In this document: piece by piece, positions 8,436 to 15,129 of the stretch
Numbering within the stretch: the stretch's first letter is position 1
Layout: each line of letters starts with the position of its first letter
NCBI GenBank assembly: GCA_005881355.1
Contig: VBDM01000016.1
Span: 1-17,649 of the forward strand
Direction of reading: 5' to 3'
Source of the DNA: Betaproteobacteria bacterium
GTDB lineage: Bacteria; Pseudomonadota; Gammaproteobacteria; Burkholderiales; SG8-39
Length of the DNA: 17,649 nt
The notes under the pieces: generated by a model
Seen by the model: only the letters and a program-made list of their open reading frames with translations
Told to the model about the DNA's origin: nothing
Databases searched by the model: none
Made by a program: the position numbers and the translations under genes

Positions 8436-9365
8436 ATGAAGGATTTAAGCAACGCCTCCGCAATCGAGGTCGATGGCGGAAGCGAAGGCCAGCGCGTGGA
8501 CAACTTCCTGTTGCGCATCTGCAAGGGCGTGCCGCGCAGCCACATTTACCGCATCCTGCGCACCGGTGAGGTCAGGGTGAACAGCGCTCGCGTGGACGCG
8601 ACCTATCGCCTGCGGCTGGGTGACCGAGTCCGGATTCCCCCGTTGCGCACGGCGGTCCGCGCTCGACCGCTAGTGCCGAGAACGGCCTCGCTGCCGCCGG
8701 TGGTTTTCGAGGACGACGCGCTCCTCGTCGTGGACAAGCCCGCCGGGCTCGCAGTCCACGGTGGAAGCGGGGTGAGCTTCGGGGTCATCGAACAGTTTCG
8801 CGCCGCCCGGCCTCAGTTGAAATTCCTGGAGCTCGCGCATCGCCTCGATCGGGAAACTTCCGGTTTGCTCATCCTCGCCAAGAAGCGCTCGGCGCTGACT
8901 GCGCTGCACGCGGCGTTGCGCCAAGGGAGGGTCCGCAAGCACTACCTCGCGCTGGTGAAGGGCATTTGGCGGGACGATCGGCGCAACGTCAGCCTGCCGC
9001 TCAAGAAATATCTGACCCGCTTCGGCGAGCGGCGCGTAGGCGTGCATCTCGAGGGACGCGAGTCGCAAACCGTGTTCCGGAGAGAACGGGCGTTCCGTGA
9101 TTACACCCTGCTTTCGGCAGAACTCCTGACCGGACGTACCCATCAGATTCGGGTCCAGCTCGCGCACCTGGGGTTCCCGATAGCAGGGGACGACAAATAC
9201 GGAGGGTTCGAGCTCAACCGCGAGCTCGGGAAGCAAGGGCTCAAGCGCATGTTCCTGCACGCGGCTGAACTGGTATTCGACCATCCTCTCTCCGGGGAAA
9301 CAGTTACGCTTCGCGCTCAGCTGCCCGAACCGCTCGCACGTTTCTTGGAGTCCCTGCCTGCCTGA
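8436..9365 (+). CDS. rluC: 23S rRNA pseudouridine synthase RluC
   Basis: A 309-residue RluA-family pseudouridine synthase; RluC modifies uridines 955, 2504 and 2580 of 23S rRNA in E. coli. An S4 RNA-binding domain lies at about 19-70 (GQRVDNFLLRICKGVPRSHIYRILRTGEVRVNS), followed by the catalytic domain with HRLDRETSGLLILAKK, where Asp139 is the catalytic aspartate, then RTHQIRVQLAHLGFPIAGDDKYGG near the C-terminus. The ATG at 8436 was chosen because the S4 domain starts about 18 residues later, as in homologues, although no clear Shine-Dalgarno precedes it. Assignment to RluC rather than RluD rests on the S4 arrangement and on its position divergent from rne, which is conserved in E. coli too. 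Confidence 0.95.
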   Translation: MKDLSNASAIEVDGGSEGQRVDNFLLRICKGVPRSHIYRILRTGEVRVNSARVDATYRLRLGDRVRIPPLRTAVRARPLVPRTASLPPVVFEDDALLVVDKPAGLAVHGGSGVSFGVIEQFRAARPQLKFLELAHRLDRETSGLLILAKKRSALTALHAALRQGRVRKHYLALVKGIWRDDRRNVSLPLKKYLTRFGERRVGVHLEGRESQTVFRRERAFRDYTLLSAELLTGRTHQIRVQLAHLGFPIAGDDKYGGFELNRELGKQGLKRMFLHAAELVFDHPLSGETVTLRAQLPEPLARFLESLPA

Positions 9366-9377
9366 CGCGCGGCGAAT

Positions 9378-9386
9378 TGCTACTAT
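9378..9386 (+). promoter_or_regulatory. Candidate extended -10 promoter for the Rieske-sppA pair
   Basis: TGC-TACTAT lies 12 bases after the rluC stop and 36 bases before the Rieske ATG. No matching -35 is seen at 16-18 nt. It may let the Rieske-sppA pair be transcribed separately from rluC. Confidence 0.35.
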
Positions 9387-9422
9387 TCGAGCTTGCCCGG
9401 AGAGGACTGACGGATTGACGCG

Positions 9423-9785
9423 ATGGTTGCCAAGGAACGGGTAATCTGCTCGAGCGCGGATCTGGTGGACTTGGGCGACGGGGTGCGCTTCGAAGTCGAT
9501 GTGCAGGGCAGGCCGGAGCCGGCGTTCGCCGTGCGCTACGGAGGGCGGGTCTACGCCTACCTCAATCGCTGCGCGCACATGCCCATGGAATTGGACTGGA
9601 AGCCCGGAAAGTTTTTTGATGTCTGGGGCCTGCATTTGATATGCTCGACGCACGGTGCGACCTACGCACCGGATACCGGCAGGTGTCTGCGCGGTCCGTG
9701 CTTCGAGGAGGGTCTCATTTCGGTGCCCGTCGAAGAGCGAAACGGCCGCGTCATCGTGAAGGGCGATCCGCATGGCCGAGGGTAA
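9423..9785 (+). CDS. Small Rieske [2Fe-2S] protein
   Basis: A 120-residue single-domain Rieske protein of the ferredoxin or auxiliary type. The cluster ligands are visible as Cys50-Ala-His52 (NRCAHMPMELDW) and Cys74-Ser-Thr-His77 (LICSTHGATYAPDTGRC), separated by 21 residues. There is no signal peptide or membrane segment, so it is probably cytoplasmic. ATG 9423 is the only reasonable start, since an in-frame TGA stands at 9408. Its last 14 nt overlap the start of sppA, which indicates translational coupling. Proteins of this kind often lie between rluC and sppA in betaproteobacteria; their redox partner is not known to me, and nothing here identifies one. Confidence 0.92.
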   Translation: MVAKERVICSSADLVDLGDGVRFEVDVQGRPEPAFAVRYGGRVYAYLNRCAHMPMELDWKPGKFFDVWGLHLICSTHGATYAPDTGRCLRGPCFEEGLISVPVEERNGRVIVKGDPHGRG

Positions 9786-10710
9786 CTGGGAACGCGAAGT
9801 GATCGAGAAGCTGGCGCTCGCCGCGTTGAAGGAGCAGCGCCGCTCGCGCCGTTGGGGCATATTCTTCAAGCTGCTCGGATTTGCCTACCTCACCGTGCTC
9901 CTGTTGATCGCGCTCGACTGGCGCGCGCAGGACGGCTTCACCGCGGGGAAGCACACCGCGCTCGTAGACGTCGTGGGGGTGATCGATCCGAAAGGCGACG
10001 CGAGCGCCGACCGGGTGACCGCCGCGCTGCAGGGCGCCTTCAAGGACAAAAACACGCAGGGCGTGGTCCTGCGCATCAACTCGCCCGGCGGGAGCCCCGT
10101 CCAGGCGGGGATCATTTACGACGAGATCCGCCGCCTGCGCGGCGTCTATCCCAACGTTCCCATGTACGCCGTGGTCGAGGACATCTGCGCTTCGGGCGGC
10201 TACTACATCGCCGCCGCCGCCGACAAGATCTACGTGGACAAGGCGAGCATTGTCGGCTCGATCGGCGTGATCATGGATGGCTGGGGTTTTACCGGCACTA
10301 TGGAAAAGCTCGGCGTGCAACGGCGCGTGCTCGTGTCTGGCGAAAACAAGGCGTTCCTCGATCCGTTTTCGCCGATCGACGAAAAGCAGAGGAAGCACGC
10401 CCAGTCGATGCTCGACGACATCCACAAGCAGTTCATCGATGTCGTGAGGAAAGGGCGCGGCAAGCGGTTGAAGGAGAGCTCCGACCTCTTCTCGGGACTG
10501 CTGTGGACCGGGGCGAGGAGCGTCGAGCTGGGGCTCTCGGACGGCTTCGGCAGCGTCGATTTCGTCGCGCGCGAAGTGATCAAGGCCGAGGACATCGTCG
10601 ATTTCACGCAGAAGGAGAATCTGGCGGAGCGGTTCGCCAAGCGCTTCGGTGGCGCGATGGCCGGCGCGCTCGCCAAGGTGCTGGCGCAGGGCGAGTTCAG
10701 GGTGCGTTGA
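9772..10710 (+). CDS. sppA: Signal peptide peptidase, S49 family (SppA-like)
   Basis: A 312-residue membrane-bound serine protease of family S49, the short bacillus-like form rather than the 67-kDa tandem E. coli form. A single membrane segment lies at about 30-49 (IFFKLLGFAYLTVLLLIALD) after a basic N-terminus, placing the protease domain in the periplasm. The oxyanion motif RINSPGGSPVQAG precedes the nucleophile Ser141 in CASGGYYIAAAADKIY; Lys193 in VSGENKAFLDPFSPID is the expected general base, 52 residues later, the same spacing as the Ser147/Lys199 dyad of B. subtilis SppA. SppA degrades signal peptides left in the membrane after secretion. The gene overlaps the Rieske gene by 14 nt and ends 3 bp from the convergent RsmI-like gene. 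Confidence 0.94.
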   Translation: MAEGNWEREVIEKLALAALKEQRRSRRWGIFFKLLGFAYLTVLLLIALDWRAQDGFTAGKHTALVDVVGVIDPKGDASADRVTAALQGAFKDKNTQGVVLRINSPGGSPVQAGIIYDEIRRLRGVYPNVPMYAVVEDICASGGYYIAAAADKIYVDKASIVGSIGVIMDGWGFTGTMEKLGVQRRVLVSGENKAFLDPFSPIDEKQRKHAQSMLDDIHKQFIDVVRKGRGKRLKESSDLFSGLLWTGARSVELGLSDGFGSVDFVAREVIKAEDIVDFTQKENLAERFAKRFGGAMAGALAKVLAQGEFRVR

Positions 10711-10713
10711 AAC

Positions 10714-11430
10714 TCAGGCCAAAAACAGGAATACCGTAGGCCGTCCCTTGAGCTGCGGCGGTTCTTTGCGCCACGCGGCGACCGTTCGGGATCGCACCGT
10801 TTCCGAATCCAAGGTCAGGTCCGCGGCGACGCACACGAGCGTCGCCGGATGGAGAGCGCGCAGCATCGCCGCAAGCGTGCGGTCGTTGCGGTAGGGCGTT
10901 TCGATGAATATTTGAGTTTGCCTGAGCTTCCGCGACTGGCGTTCGCATTCCTTCAATGCGGAGACGAGTTCAGTTTCCGCGATCGGAAGATAGCCATGAA
11001 ACGCGAAACGCTGTCCATCGAGGCCAGAGGCCGCGAGCGCAAGCAGTAGGGACGAGGGGCCGCTCAGGGGCACGACCCGCACGTTCCGCTCGTGCGCGAG
11101 CCGCACGAGACTCGCCCCGGGATCGGCCACGGCCGGCAGGCCCGCTTCGGAGAGAAGTCCTGCGTCGCTGCCCGCGAGCAGCGGCTCGAGCAACGCCGGA
11201 ATATCGCCTGCCTTGGTGTTGTGGTCGAGCCGCTCGACGCGGATGCCTTGCAACGATCGCGCGGCTGCGATGCGTTTCAGGAAGGCGCGCGCCGCCTTGG
11301 GGTCCTCGGCAATGATGTAATCGAGCGTGCGCGCGCGATTCAGCACTGCAGCCGGAATAACCGCGTCTGGCGCGGCGTCACCCAATGTGTTGGGCAGCAG
11401 GTAAAGCGAGCCTCTGCGTTCAGAGGACAT
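10714..11430 (-). CDS. RsmI-like SAM-dependent methyltransferase (tetrapyrrole-methylase fold)
   Basis: A 238-residue protein of the SAM-dependent TP-methylase family closest to RsmI, which 2'-O-methylates C1402 of 16S rRNA. Landmarks are SLYLLPNTLGD near the N-terminus, IIAEDPKAARAFLK (39-52), GLLSEAGLPAVADPGASLV (91-109) and PLSGPSSLLLALAASGL (121-137). It is shorter than typical RsmI (about 280 residues), and the usual IGN motif is replaced by NTLGD, so it is better treated as an RsmI paralogue of uncertain target. AAGGA precedes the ATG at 4-5 nt. It overlaps the yceF stop by 11 nt in a minus-strand unit, and a 6-bp hairpin covers the junction. Confidence 0.88.
   Translation of the reverse strand: MSSERRGSLYLLPNTLGDAAPDAVIPAAVLNRARTLDYIIAEDPKAARAFLKRIAAARSLQGIRVERLDHNTKAGDIPALLEPLLAGSDAGLLSEAGLPAVADPGASLVRLAHERNVRVVPLSGPSSLLLALAASGLDGQRFAFHGYLPIAETELVSALKECERQSRKLRQTQIFIETPYRNDRTLAAMLRALHPATLVCVAADLTLDSETVRSRTVAAWRKEPPQLKGRPTVFLFLA
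11411..11426. repeat. Perfect inverted repeat across the yceF / RsmI-like gene overlap
   Basis: CCTCTG (11411-11416), spacer CGTT, CAGAGG (11421-11426). In the minus-strand mRNA this is a 6-bp stem with an AACG loop that begins directly after the RsmI-like start codon and contains the yceF stop codon. It could affect reinitiation at the overlap; that role is a guess. Confidence 0.45.
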
Positions 11431-11995
11431 CCATTCCTTGCTCGCGGAGCAGATCCACCAACGCGATCAGCGGCAGGCCGACGAGGGCGTTCGGATCTTC
11501 GCCTTCCATTTTCGCGATCAGCGCGATCCCGAGTCCCTCCGACTTGGCGCTCCCGGCGCAGTCGTAGGGCTGCTCCCGGGCGAGATAGCGCTCGATGGCC
11601 CCGTCGTCGAGCGTGCGAAACGCAACCCTGCACGCAACCACTCGGGTCCTCGCGACGCCGCTCGCGGTGTTGTACACGCAGACGGCAGTGTGGAAAACCG
11701 CTTCCTGACCCGACAAGGCGCGAAGCTGTCGCACCGCGTTCTGGTGGTTGCCGGGCTTGCCGAAAACTTCGCCGTTTGCCACCGCGACCTGGTCGCAGCC
11801 TACGATCAGTGCTTCACGAAAGCGATGCGCGACTGCGCGCGCTTTGGTTTCAGCCAGACGCCGCGCAGTATGCTCCGGCGTTTCGCCCGAATGGGGCTCT
11901 TCTGGAATCCCGGAGTCCGCGACTGCAAACGGCATTCCGAGCCGTTCCAGCAAGGCGCGTCGGTAGCGCGATGTCGAGGCAAGAACCAGCTGCAT
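11420..11995 (-). CDS. yceF: Maf-family nucleoside triphosphate pyrophosphatase, YceF type (7-methyl-GTP)
   Basis: A 191-residue Maf protein. The YceF subgroup hydrolyses 7-methyl-GTP and related modified nucleotides to monophosphates, a house-cleaning role in the cytoplasm. The N-terminal substrate loop reads LVLASTSRYRRALLERLG, ETKA is at 49-52, the catalytic Asp68 lies in IVGCDQVAV, and GKP is at 79-81. The motif CAGSAKSEG (146-154) followed by EGEDPNALVGLPLIAL is characteristic of E. coli YceF rather than the dTTP/UTP enzyme YhdE. The open frame extends to 12139, but ATG 11995 starts exactly at the conserved MxLVLAS. It is 26 nt downstream of the DUF4124 gene and overlaps the RsmI-like gene by 11 nt. 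Confidence 0.93.
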   Translation of the reverse strand: MQLVLASTSRYRRALLERLGMPFAVADSGIPEEPHSGETPEHTARRLAETKARAVAHRFREALIVGCDQVAVANGEVFGKPGNHQNAVRQLRALSGQEAVFHTAVCVYNTASGVARTRVVACRVAFRTLDDGAIERYLAREQPYDCAGSAKSEGLGIALIAKMEGEDPNALVGLPLIALVDLLREQGMDVL

Positions 11996-12021
11996 TCGGA
12001 AGAGGGGCGTGCAATAGCGCG

Positions 12022-12450
12022 CTAGCCCTTGCACTGCTCCGCTACTATCTTTTGCTGCCGGGCGATGGCGCCGTAGTGTTCTGCGGTGTTCTGCGGGCTT
12101 TGCTTGAGACGGGCCAGCAGTTCCCGCTGCTGGTTGCATTGTTCCTCACGTCGTGCGCTCGTTTCTTGCCCTTGCCGGCCTGCGGCGGCGTCAGCCTGCC
12201 CCGGATTGTTTTGTTTAGCGGTATCCGGTCGAACCGGCGCTCCGCCGGGGGAACCGAGCTTGTTCGGCACTTCAGTGGCGTTGCGGCCTTGCGGAGGCCG
12301 TTCACCGTAGTGCGTAACTCCATTTTCGTCGACCCATTTGTACACCTGGGCGAGGGCCGGCACGGCCGTCGCCATGAAGAGAAGAAAGTGCAGTAACGCT
12401 CTGAACAACTTGGAATTTCTTTTGACACTCGATAGCAAACATAATATCAT
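12022..12450 (-). CDS. DUF4124-domain secreted protein
   Basis: A 142-residue exported protein. A hydrophobic signal segment (LFRALLHFLLFMATAVPALA) is followed by the DUF4124 signature QVYKWVDENGVTHYGERPP (35-53), a Pro/Gly/Gln-rich linker, and a short coiled-coil-prone tail with Cys105 and Cys140 that could form a disulfide in the periplasm. The function of DUF4124 proteins is not established. The start is uncertain: ATG 12450 has AAGG five bases upstream but gives a long 35-residue signal peptide, while TTG 12408 gives a normal 21-residue one and fits a minus-strand promoter whose transcript would start near 12434. ATG 12468 is also possible. The gene heads the unit with yceF and the RsmI-like gene. 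Confidence 0.8.
   Translation of the reverse strand: MILCLLSSVKRNSKLFRALLHFLLFMATAVPALAQVYKWVDENGVTHYGERPPQGRNATEVPNKLGSPGGAPVRPDTAKQNNPGQADAAAGRQGQETSARREEQCNQQRELLARLKQSPQNTAEHYGAIARQQKIVAEQCKG
12422..12450 (+). promoter_or_regulatory. Sigma70 promoter for the DUF177-rpmF-plsX-fab operon
   Basis: TTGACA (12422-12427) matches consensus perfectly and is followed after exactly 17 nt by TATCAT (12445-12450). Transcription would start near 12457, only about 3 nt before the ATG at 12460, so the first gene may be translated from a nearly leaderless message. This is the best promoter match I noticed in the window. It lies inside the 5' end of the divergent DUF4124 gene if that gene starts at ATG 12450. 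Confidence 0.6.
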
Positions 12451-12468
12451 GCGCACCTTATGTCGCAA
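12441..12468 (-). promoter_or_regulatory. Candidate divergent promoter for DUF4124-yceF-RsmI-like unit
   Basis: On the minus strand TTGCGA (12468-12463) is followed after 16 nt by TATTAT (12446-12441). Its -10 box overlaps the -10 box of the plus-strand promoter by two bases. Transcription would begin near 12434, which favours a DUF4124 start downstream of that point, for example TTG 12408. Confidence 0.4.
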
Positions 12469-12855
12469 GCGGGGGTGATCGACGGCCTCCAGTTTGCCCG
12501 TGCCGTACTGGAACAGCGGGGATTTCTCGGCGTGGAGCAGCTGCCGCGCCTTGCGCAGATGCAGTGTTCGACCGGAAGCCTCGAGTACAACCTGCGCGGG
12601 GGAAGATCAAGCAACGGCAAGCCGTGTTTGCGGATTTCGATAAGAGGAAGCACGGAGCTTATTTGCCAGCGCTGCCTCGGTCCGCTCCTGGTCCCGATCG
12701 CGGTTAACGTCGAGCTGCAGCTCGCCGAGAGCCTGCGTGAAATCTCCGAAGCCGACGACGACCGCGTGCTCTCGTCGCGGCACATGGAAGTGATCCTGGC
12801 CCTGCCGATGGTGCCGCGACACGAAGCGTGCGCCATACGCGGACCGGTAGAATAA
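12460..12855 (+). CDS. DUF177 (YceD-like) protein, unusually short
   Basis: A 131-residue DUF177 protein, the family encoded directly upstream of rpmF in many bacteria and linked to 23S rRNA accumulation or large-subunit biogenesis. Recognisable parts are VIDGLQFARAV (6-16), the CQRC motif with its context LICQRCLGPLLVPI (67-80), and ILALPMVPRHEAC (112-124). Compared with my memory of homologues (about 170-190 residues), the acidic segment of the EDE type before ILALP seems missing (SSRHMEVILALP) and the C-terminal extension ending NPFAxLAxLK is absent. ATG 12460 gives the MSQ-VID start typical of the family, but no Shine-Dalgarno is visible. The stop lies 20 bp before rpmF. Confidence 0.85.
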   Translation: MSQAGVIDGLQFARAVLEQRGFLGVEQLPRLAQMQCSTGSLEYNLRGGRSSNGKPCLRISIRGSTELICQRCLGPLLVPIAVNVELQLAESLREISEADDDRVLSSRHMEVILALPMVPRHEACAIRGPVE

Positions 12856-12875
12856 AGTTTTGAAGGAGCTCCCCC

Positions 12876-13055
12876 ATGGCAGTCCAGCAGAACAAGAAAT
12901 CGCCCTCGAAGCGCGGCATGCACCGAGCCCACGATTTCCTTACCCACCCTGCGCTCGCGGTCGAGCCGACGACGGGCGAAGTGCATCTGCGTCACCACAT
13001 CAGCCCAAGCGGCTACTATCGCGGCAAGAAGGTCGTCAAGGCTAGGAGCGAGTAG
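12876..13055 (+). CDS. rpmF: Large ribosomal subunit protein bL32
   Basis: A 59-residue bL32. The sequence opens MAVQQNKKSPSKRGMHRAHD and continues with LRHHISPSGYYRGKKV, a near match along its length to E. coli L32, a small basic protein of the 50S subunit. It has no cysteines, so it is the zinc-free form. An ideal Shine-Dalgarno AAGGAG (12863-12868) lies 7 nt before the ATG. It sits between DUF177 and plsX, the conserved order that ties ribosome and lipid synthesis genes together. Confidence 0.97.
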   Translation: MAVQQNKKSPSKRGMHRAHDFLTHPALAVEPTTGEVHLRHHISPSGYYRGKKVVKARSE

Positions 13056-13103
13056 GGCGTCGCCCCCACGAGCGACCTGGCGGCACCGAGATCGATCCGA
13101 ACT

Positions 13104-13124
13104 GAAGCGGAGCAGATACGCTTC
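13104..13124. repeat. Small inverted repeat in the plsX leader
   Basis: GAAGCG (13104-13109) and CGCTTC (13119-13124) are exact reverse complements with a 9-nt spacer, ending 12 bases before the plsX ATG. The plsX start has no clear Shine-Dalgarno. The 81-bp gap between rpmF and plsX is otherwise featureless to me. Confidence 0.3.
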
Positions 13125-13136
13125 GCGTCGTGTCAC

Positions 13137-14168
13137 ATGGACATCACGGTAGCCATTGACTGCATGGGCGGCGATCACGGGCCGCACGTGACCGTGCCCG
13201 CGGCGCTCAAGTTCCTGAAATCCAATTCGAACGTCGATATCGTCCTGGTGGGTTTGCGCGACGCCATCGAGGCGGAGTTGCGGGCGGGCGGCGCCCGGTC
13301 GAGCCCGCGTCTGCGCGTGCATCAGGCGAGCGAAGTGGTGCTGATGGACGAATCGCCGGCGCTGGCGCTGCGCAACAAGAAGGACTCCTCGATGCGCGTC
13401 GCGGTGGATTTGGTCAAGAACGGCGAAGCGCAGGCCTGCGTCAGCGCCGGCAACACCGGCGCGCTGATGGCCGTCTCGCGCTTCGTGCTCAAGACGCTTC
13501 CCGGGATCGACCGCCCCGCTATCATCGCGGCGCTGCCCAGCACGCAGGGCAGCACCTATGTCCTCGACCTCGGCGCCAACGTCGATTGCGGGCCGGAGCA
13601 CCTGCTTCAGTTCGCGATCATGGGCGCGACGCTGGTGGCGGCGGTGGAGCACAAGGACCGGCCGAGCGTCGGCCTGCTCAATATCGGCGAGGAAGACATC
13701 AAGGGAAACGATGTGGTGAAGCGCACGGCCGAGCTGCTGCGCCAGAGCGGCCTGAATTTCATCGGTAATATCGAGGGCGACGGGGTCTACAGGGGAGAAG
13801 CCGACGTCGTCGTATGCGACGGCTTCGTCGGCAACGTCATGCTCAAGGCTTCCGAGGGAATGGTGCAGATGGTGCGCAGCTACATTCGCGAAGAGTTCAT
13901 GCGCAGCATCCTGGCGAGGCTGGCCGGCGTGATCGTGATGCCCGCGCTCTACGCGTTCCGCAGGCGGCTCGATCCGCGCCGCTTCAACGGCGCGACTCTG
14001 CTTGGATTGAGGGGAATCGTCGTGAAGAGCCACGGTTCCGCCGATGTCTTCGGCTTCGAGCGCGCCATCGAGCGGGCGACGGAGGAGGTGCGCAACGAAG
14101 TGCTGCATCGCTTGATGCGGCGGTTCGGTCAGTTCGAGCAGGGAAAGTCGGAGGCGGTGGAGACGTGA
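13137..14168 (+). CDS. plsX: Phosphate acyltransferase PlsX
   Basis: A 343-residue PlsX, a peripheral membrane enzyme that converts acyl-ACP and phosphate to acyl-phosphate, the acyl donor used by PlsY in the first step of phospholipid synthesis. The family N-terminus ITVAIDCMGGDHGP is intact at residues 3-16, and CVSAGNTGALMAVSRFVLKT, LDLGANVDCGPEHLLQFA and VVVCDGFVGNVMLKASEGM follow in the expected order. Length is normal. The start ATG 13137 is fixed by the conserved N-terminus. Its TGA overlaps the GTG start of fabH by 4 nt (GTGA), so fabH translation is probably coupled to it. Confidence 0.97.
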   Translation: MDITVAIDCMGGDHGPHVTVPAALKFLKSNSNVDIVLVGLRDAIEAELRAGGARSSPRLRVHQASEVVLMDESPALALRNKKDSSMRVAVDLVKNGEAQACVSAGNTGALMAVSRFVLKTLPGIDRPAIIAALPSTQGSTYVLDLGANVDCGPEHLLQFAIMGATLVAAVEHKDRPSVGLLNIGEEDIKGNDVVKRTAELLRQSGLNFIGNIEGDGVYRGEADVVVCDGFVGNVMLKASEGMVQMVRSYIREEFMRSILARLAGVIVMPALYAFRRRLDPRRFNGATLLGLRGIVVKSHGSADVFGFERAIERATEEVRNEVLHRLMRRFGQFEQGKSEAVET

Positions 14169-15124
14169 TCTGGTCTCGCATCGTCGGCACCGGCAGCGGT
14201 CTGCCCGCGAAGATCGTGACCAACGACGATCTGGCCAAGCGCATGGACACCTCGGACGAATGGATCCGCACGCGCACCGGCATCCGCCAGCGTCACATCG
14301 CCGAACCCTCGCAGACCTCGAGCGATCTCGGCGCCGATGCCAGCCGCGCTGCGCTTGCCGCGGCGCGCATCAATCCGCAGGAAATCGACCTCATCATCGT
14401 CGCCACGGCTACTCCGGATTACATCTTCCCGAGCACGGCGTGCATCATGCAGGCAAAGCTCGGGATCAAGGGCTGCACGGCCTTCGACGTGCAGGCCGTA
14501 TGCAGCGGATTCGTCTACGCGCTGGCGATCGCGGACAAGTTCATCCGCTCGGGCCAGAATCGCTGCGCGCTGGTGGTTGGCACCGAAGTGTATTCCCGGA
14601 TTCTCGACTGGAACGACCGCGGGACGGCGGTGCTGTTCGGCGACGGAGCCGGAGCCGTGGTCCTCAAGGCCGACTCGAAGCCCGGCATCCTGGGAAGCGT
14701 GCTGCACGCCGACGGCTCCTACGCCGACATCCTTTCGGTGCCCGGCAACGTCTGCGGCGGCAAGATCGTCGGTTCCCCGTTCCTGCGGATGGAGGGGCAG
14801 GCGGTGTTCAAGTTCGCGGTGAAAGTGCTGGACGAGGTCGCGCGCGAAACTCTGGCGCTGTGCGGATTGGCCACGGCGGACATCGACTGGCTCATCCCGC
14901 ACCAGGCGAATGTGCGCATACTCGAGGCGACCGCGAAAAAGCTCGGAATCGAACCGTCGAAGCTCATCGTCACAGTGGACCGCCACGGCAACACCTCCGC
15001 GGCGTCGGTGCCGCTTGCGCTCGATCTCGCTATCCGCGATGGTCGCATCAAGCGTGGGCACAAAGTCATGCTCCAGGGAGTCGGCGGCGGCTTTACCTGG
15101 GGCGCGTCACTGGTGGAGATGTAG
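14165..15124 (+). CDS. fabH: Beta-ketoacyl-ACP synthase III
   Basis: A 319-residue FabH, which starts fatty acid synthesis by condensing acetyl-CoA with malonyl-ACP. The catalytic triad is visible: Cys113 in DVQAVCSGFVYAL, His246 in IPHQANVRILEA and Asn276 in DRHGNTSAASVP; GVGGGFTWGASLVEM closes the protein as in homologues. The start is GTG 14165, inside the plsX stop. The frame is open upstream to 13814, but that part is antisense to nothing conserved and lies under plsX. SD-like GGAGG (14141-14155 region) lies within plsX. It is followed by fabD after 5 bp. Confidence 0.97.
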   Translation: MIWSRIVGTGSGLPAKIVTNDDLAKRMDTSDEWIRTRTGIRQRHIAEPSQTSSDLGADASRAALAAARINPQEIDLIIVATATPDYIFPSTACIMQAKLGIKGCTAFDVQAVCSGFVYALAIADKFIRSGQNRCALVVGTEVYSRILDWNDRGTAVLFGDGAGAVVLKADSKPGILGSVLHADGSYADILSVPGNVCGGKIVGSPFLRMEGQAVFKFAVKVLDEVARETLALCGLATADIDWLIPHQANVRILEATAKKLGIEPSKLIVTVDRHGNTSAASVPLALDLAIRDGRIKRGHKVMLQGVGGGFTWGASLVEM

Positions 15125-15129
15125 TCGAC

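Noticed and set aside
11092..12396. 434-codon plus-strand open frame across the RsmI-like, yceF and DUF4124 genes
   Set aside because: Antisense to three recognised genes and made of shadow-type Arg/Ser/Pro-rich sequence.
13055..13065. GGGC-GTC-GCCC stem directly after the rpmF stop
   Set aside because: Only four pairs and no T-run; too small to call a terminator, and plsX downstream belongs to the same gene cluster.
12447..14108. 553-codon open frame on the minus strand opposite DUF177, rpmF and plsX
   Set aside because: It lies antisense to three well-identified genes and reads as Arg/His/Asp-rich low-information protein, the usual shadow of GC-rich codon bias.
13814..14164. N-terminal extension of the fabH frame
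   Set aside because: It lies under plsX in another frame; GTG 14165 gives the family-typical start and length.
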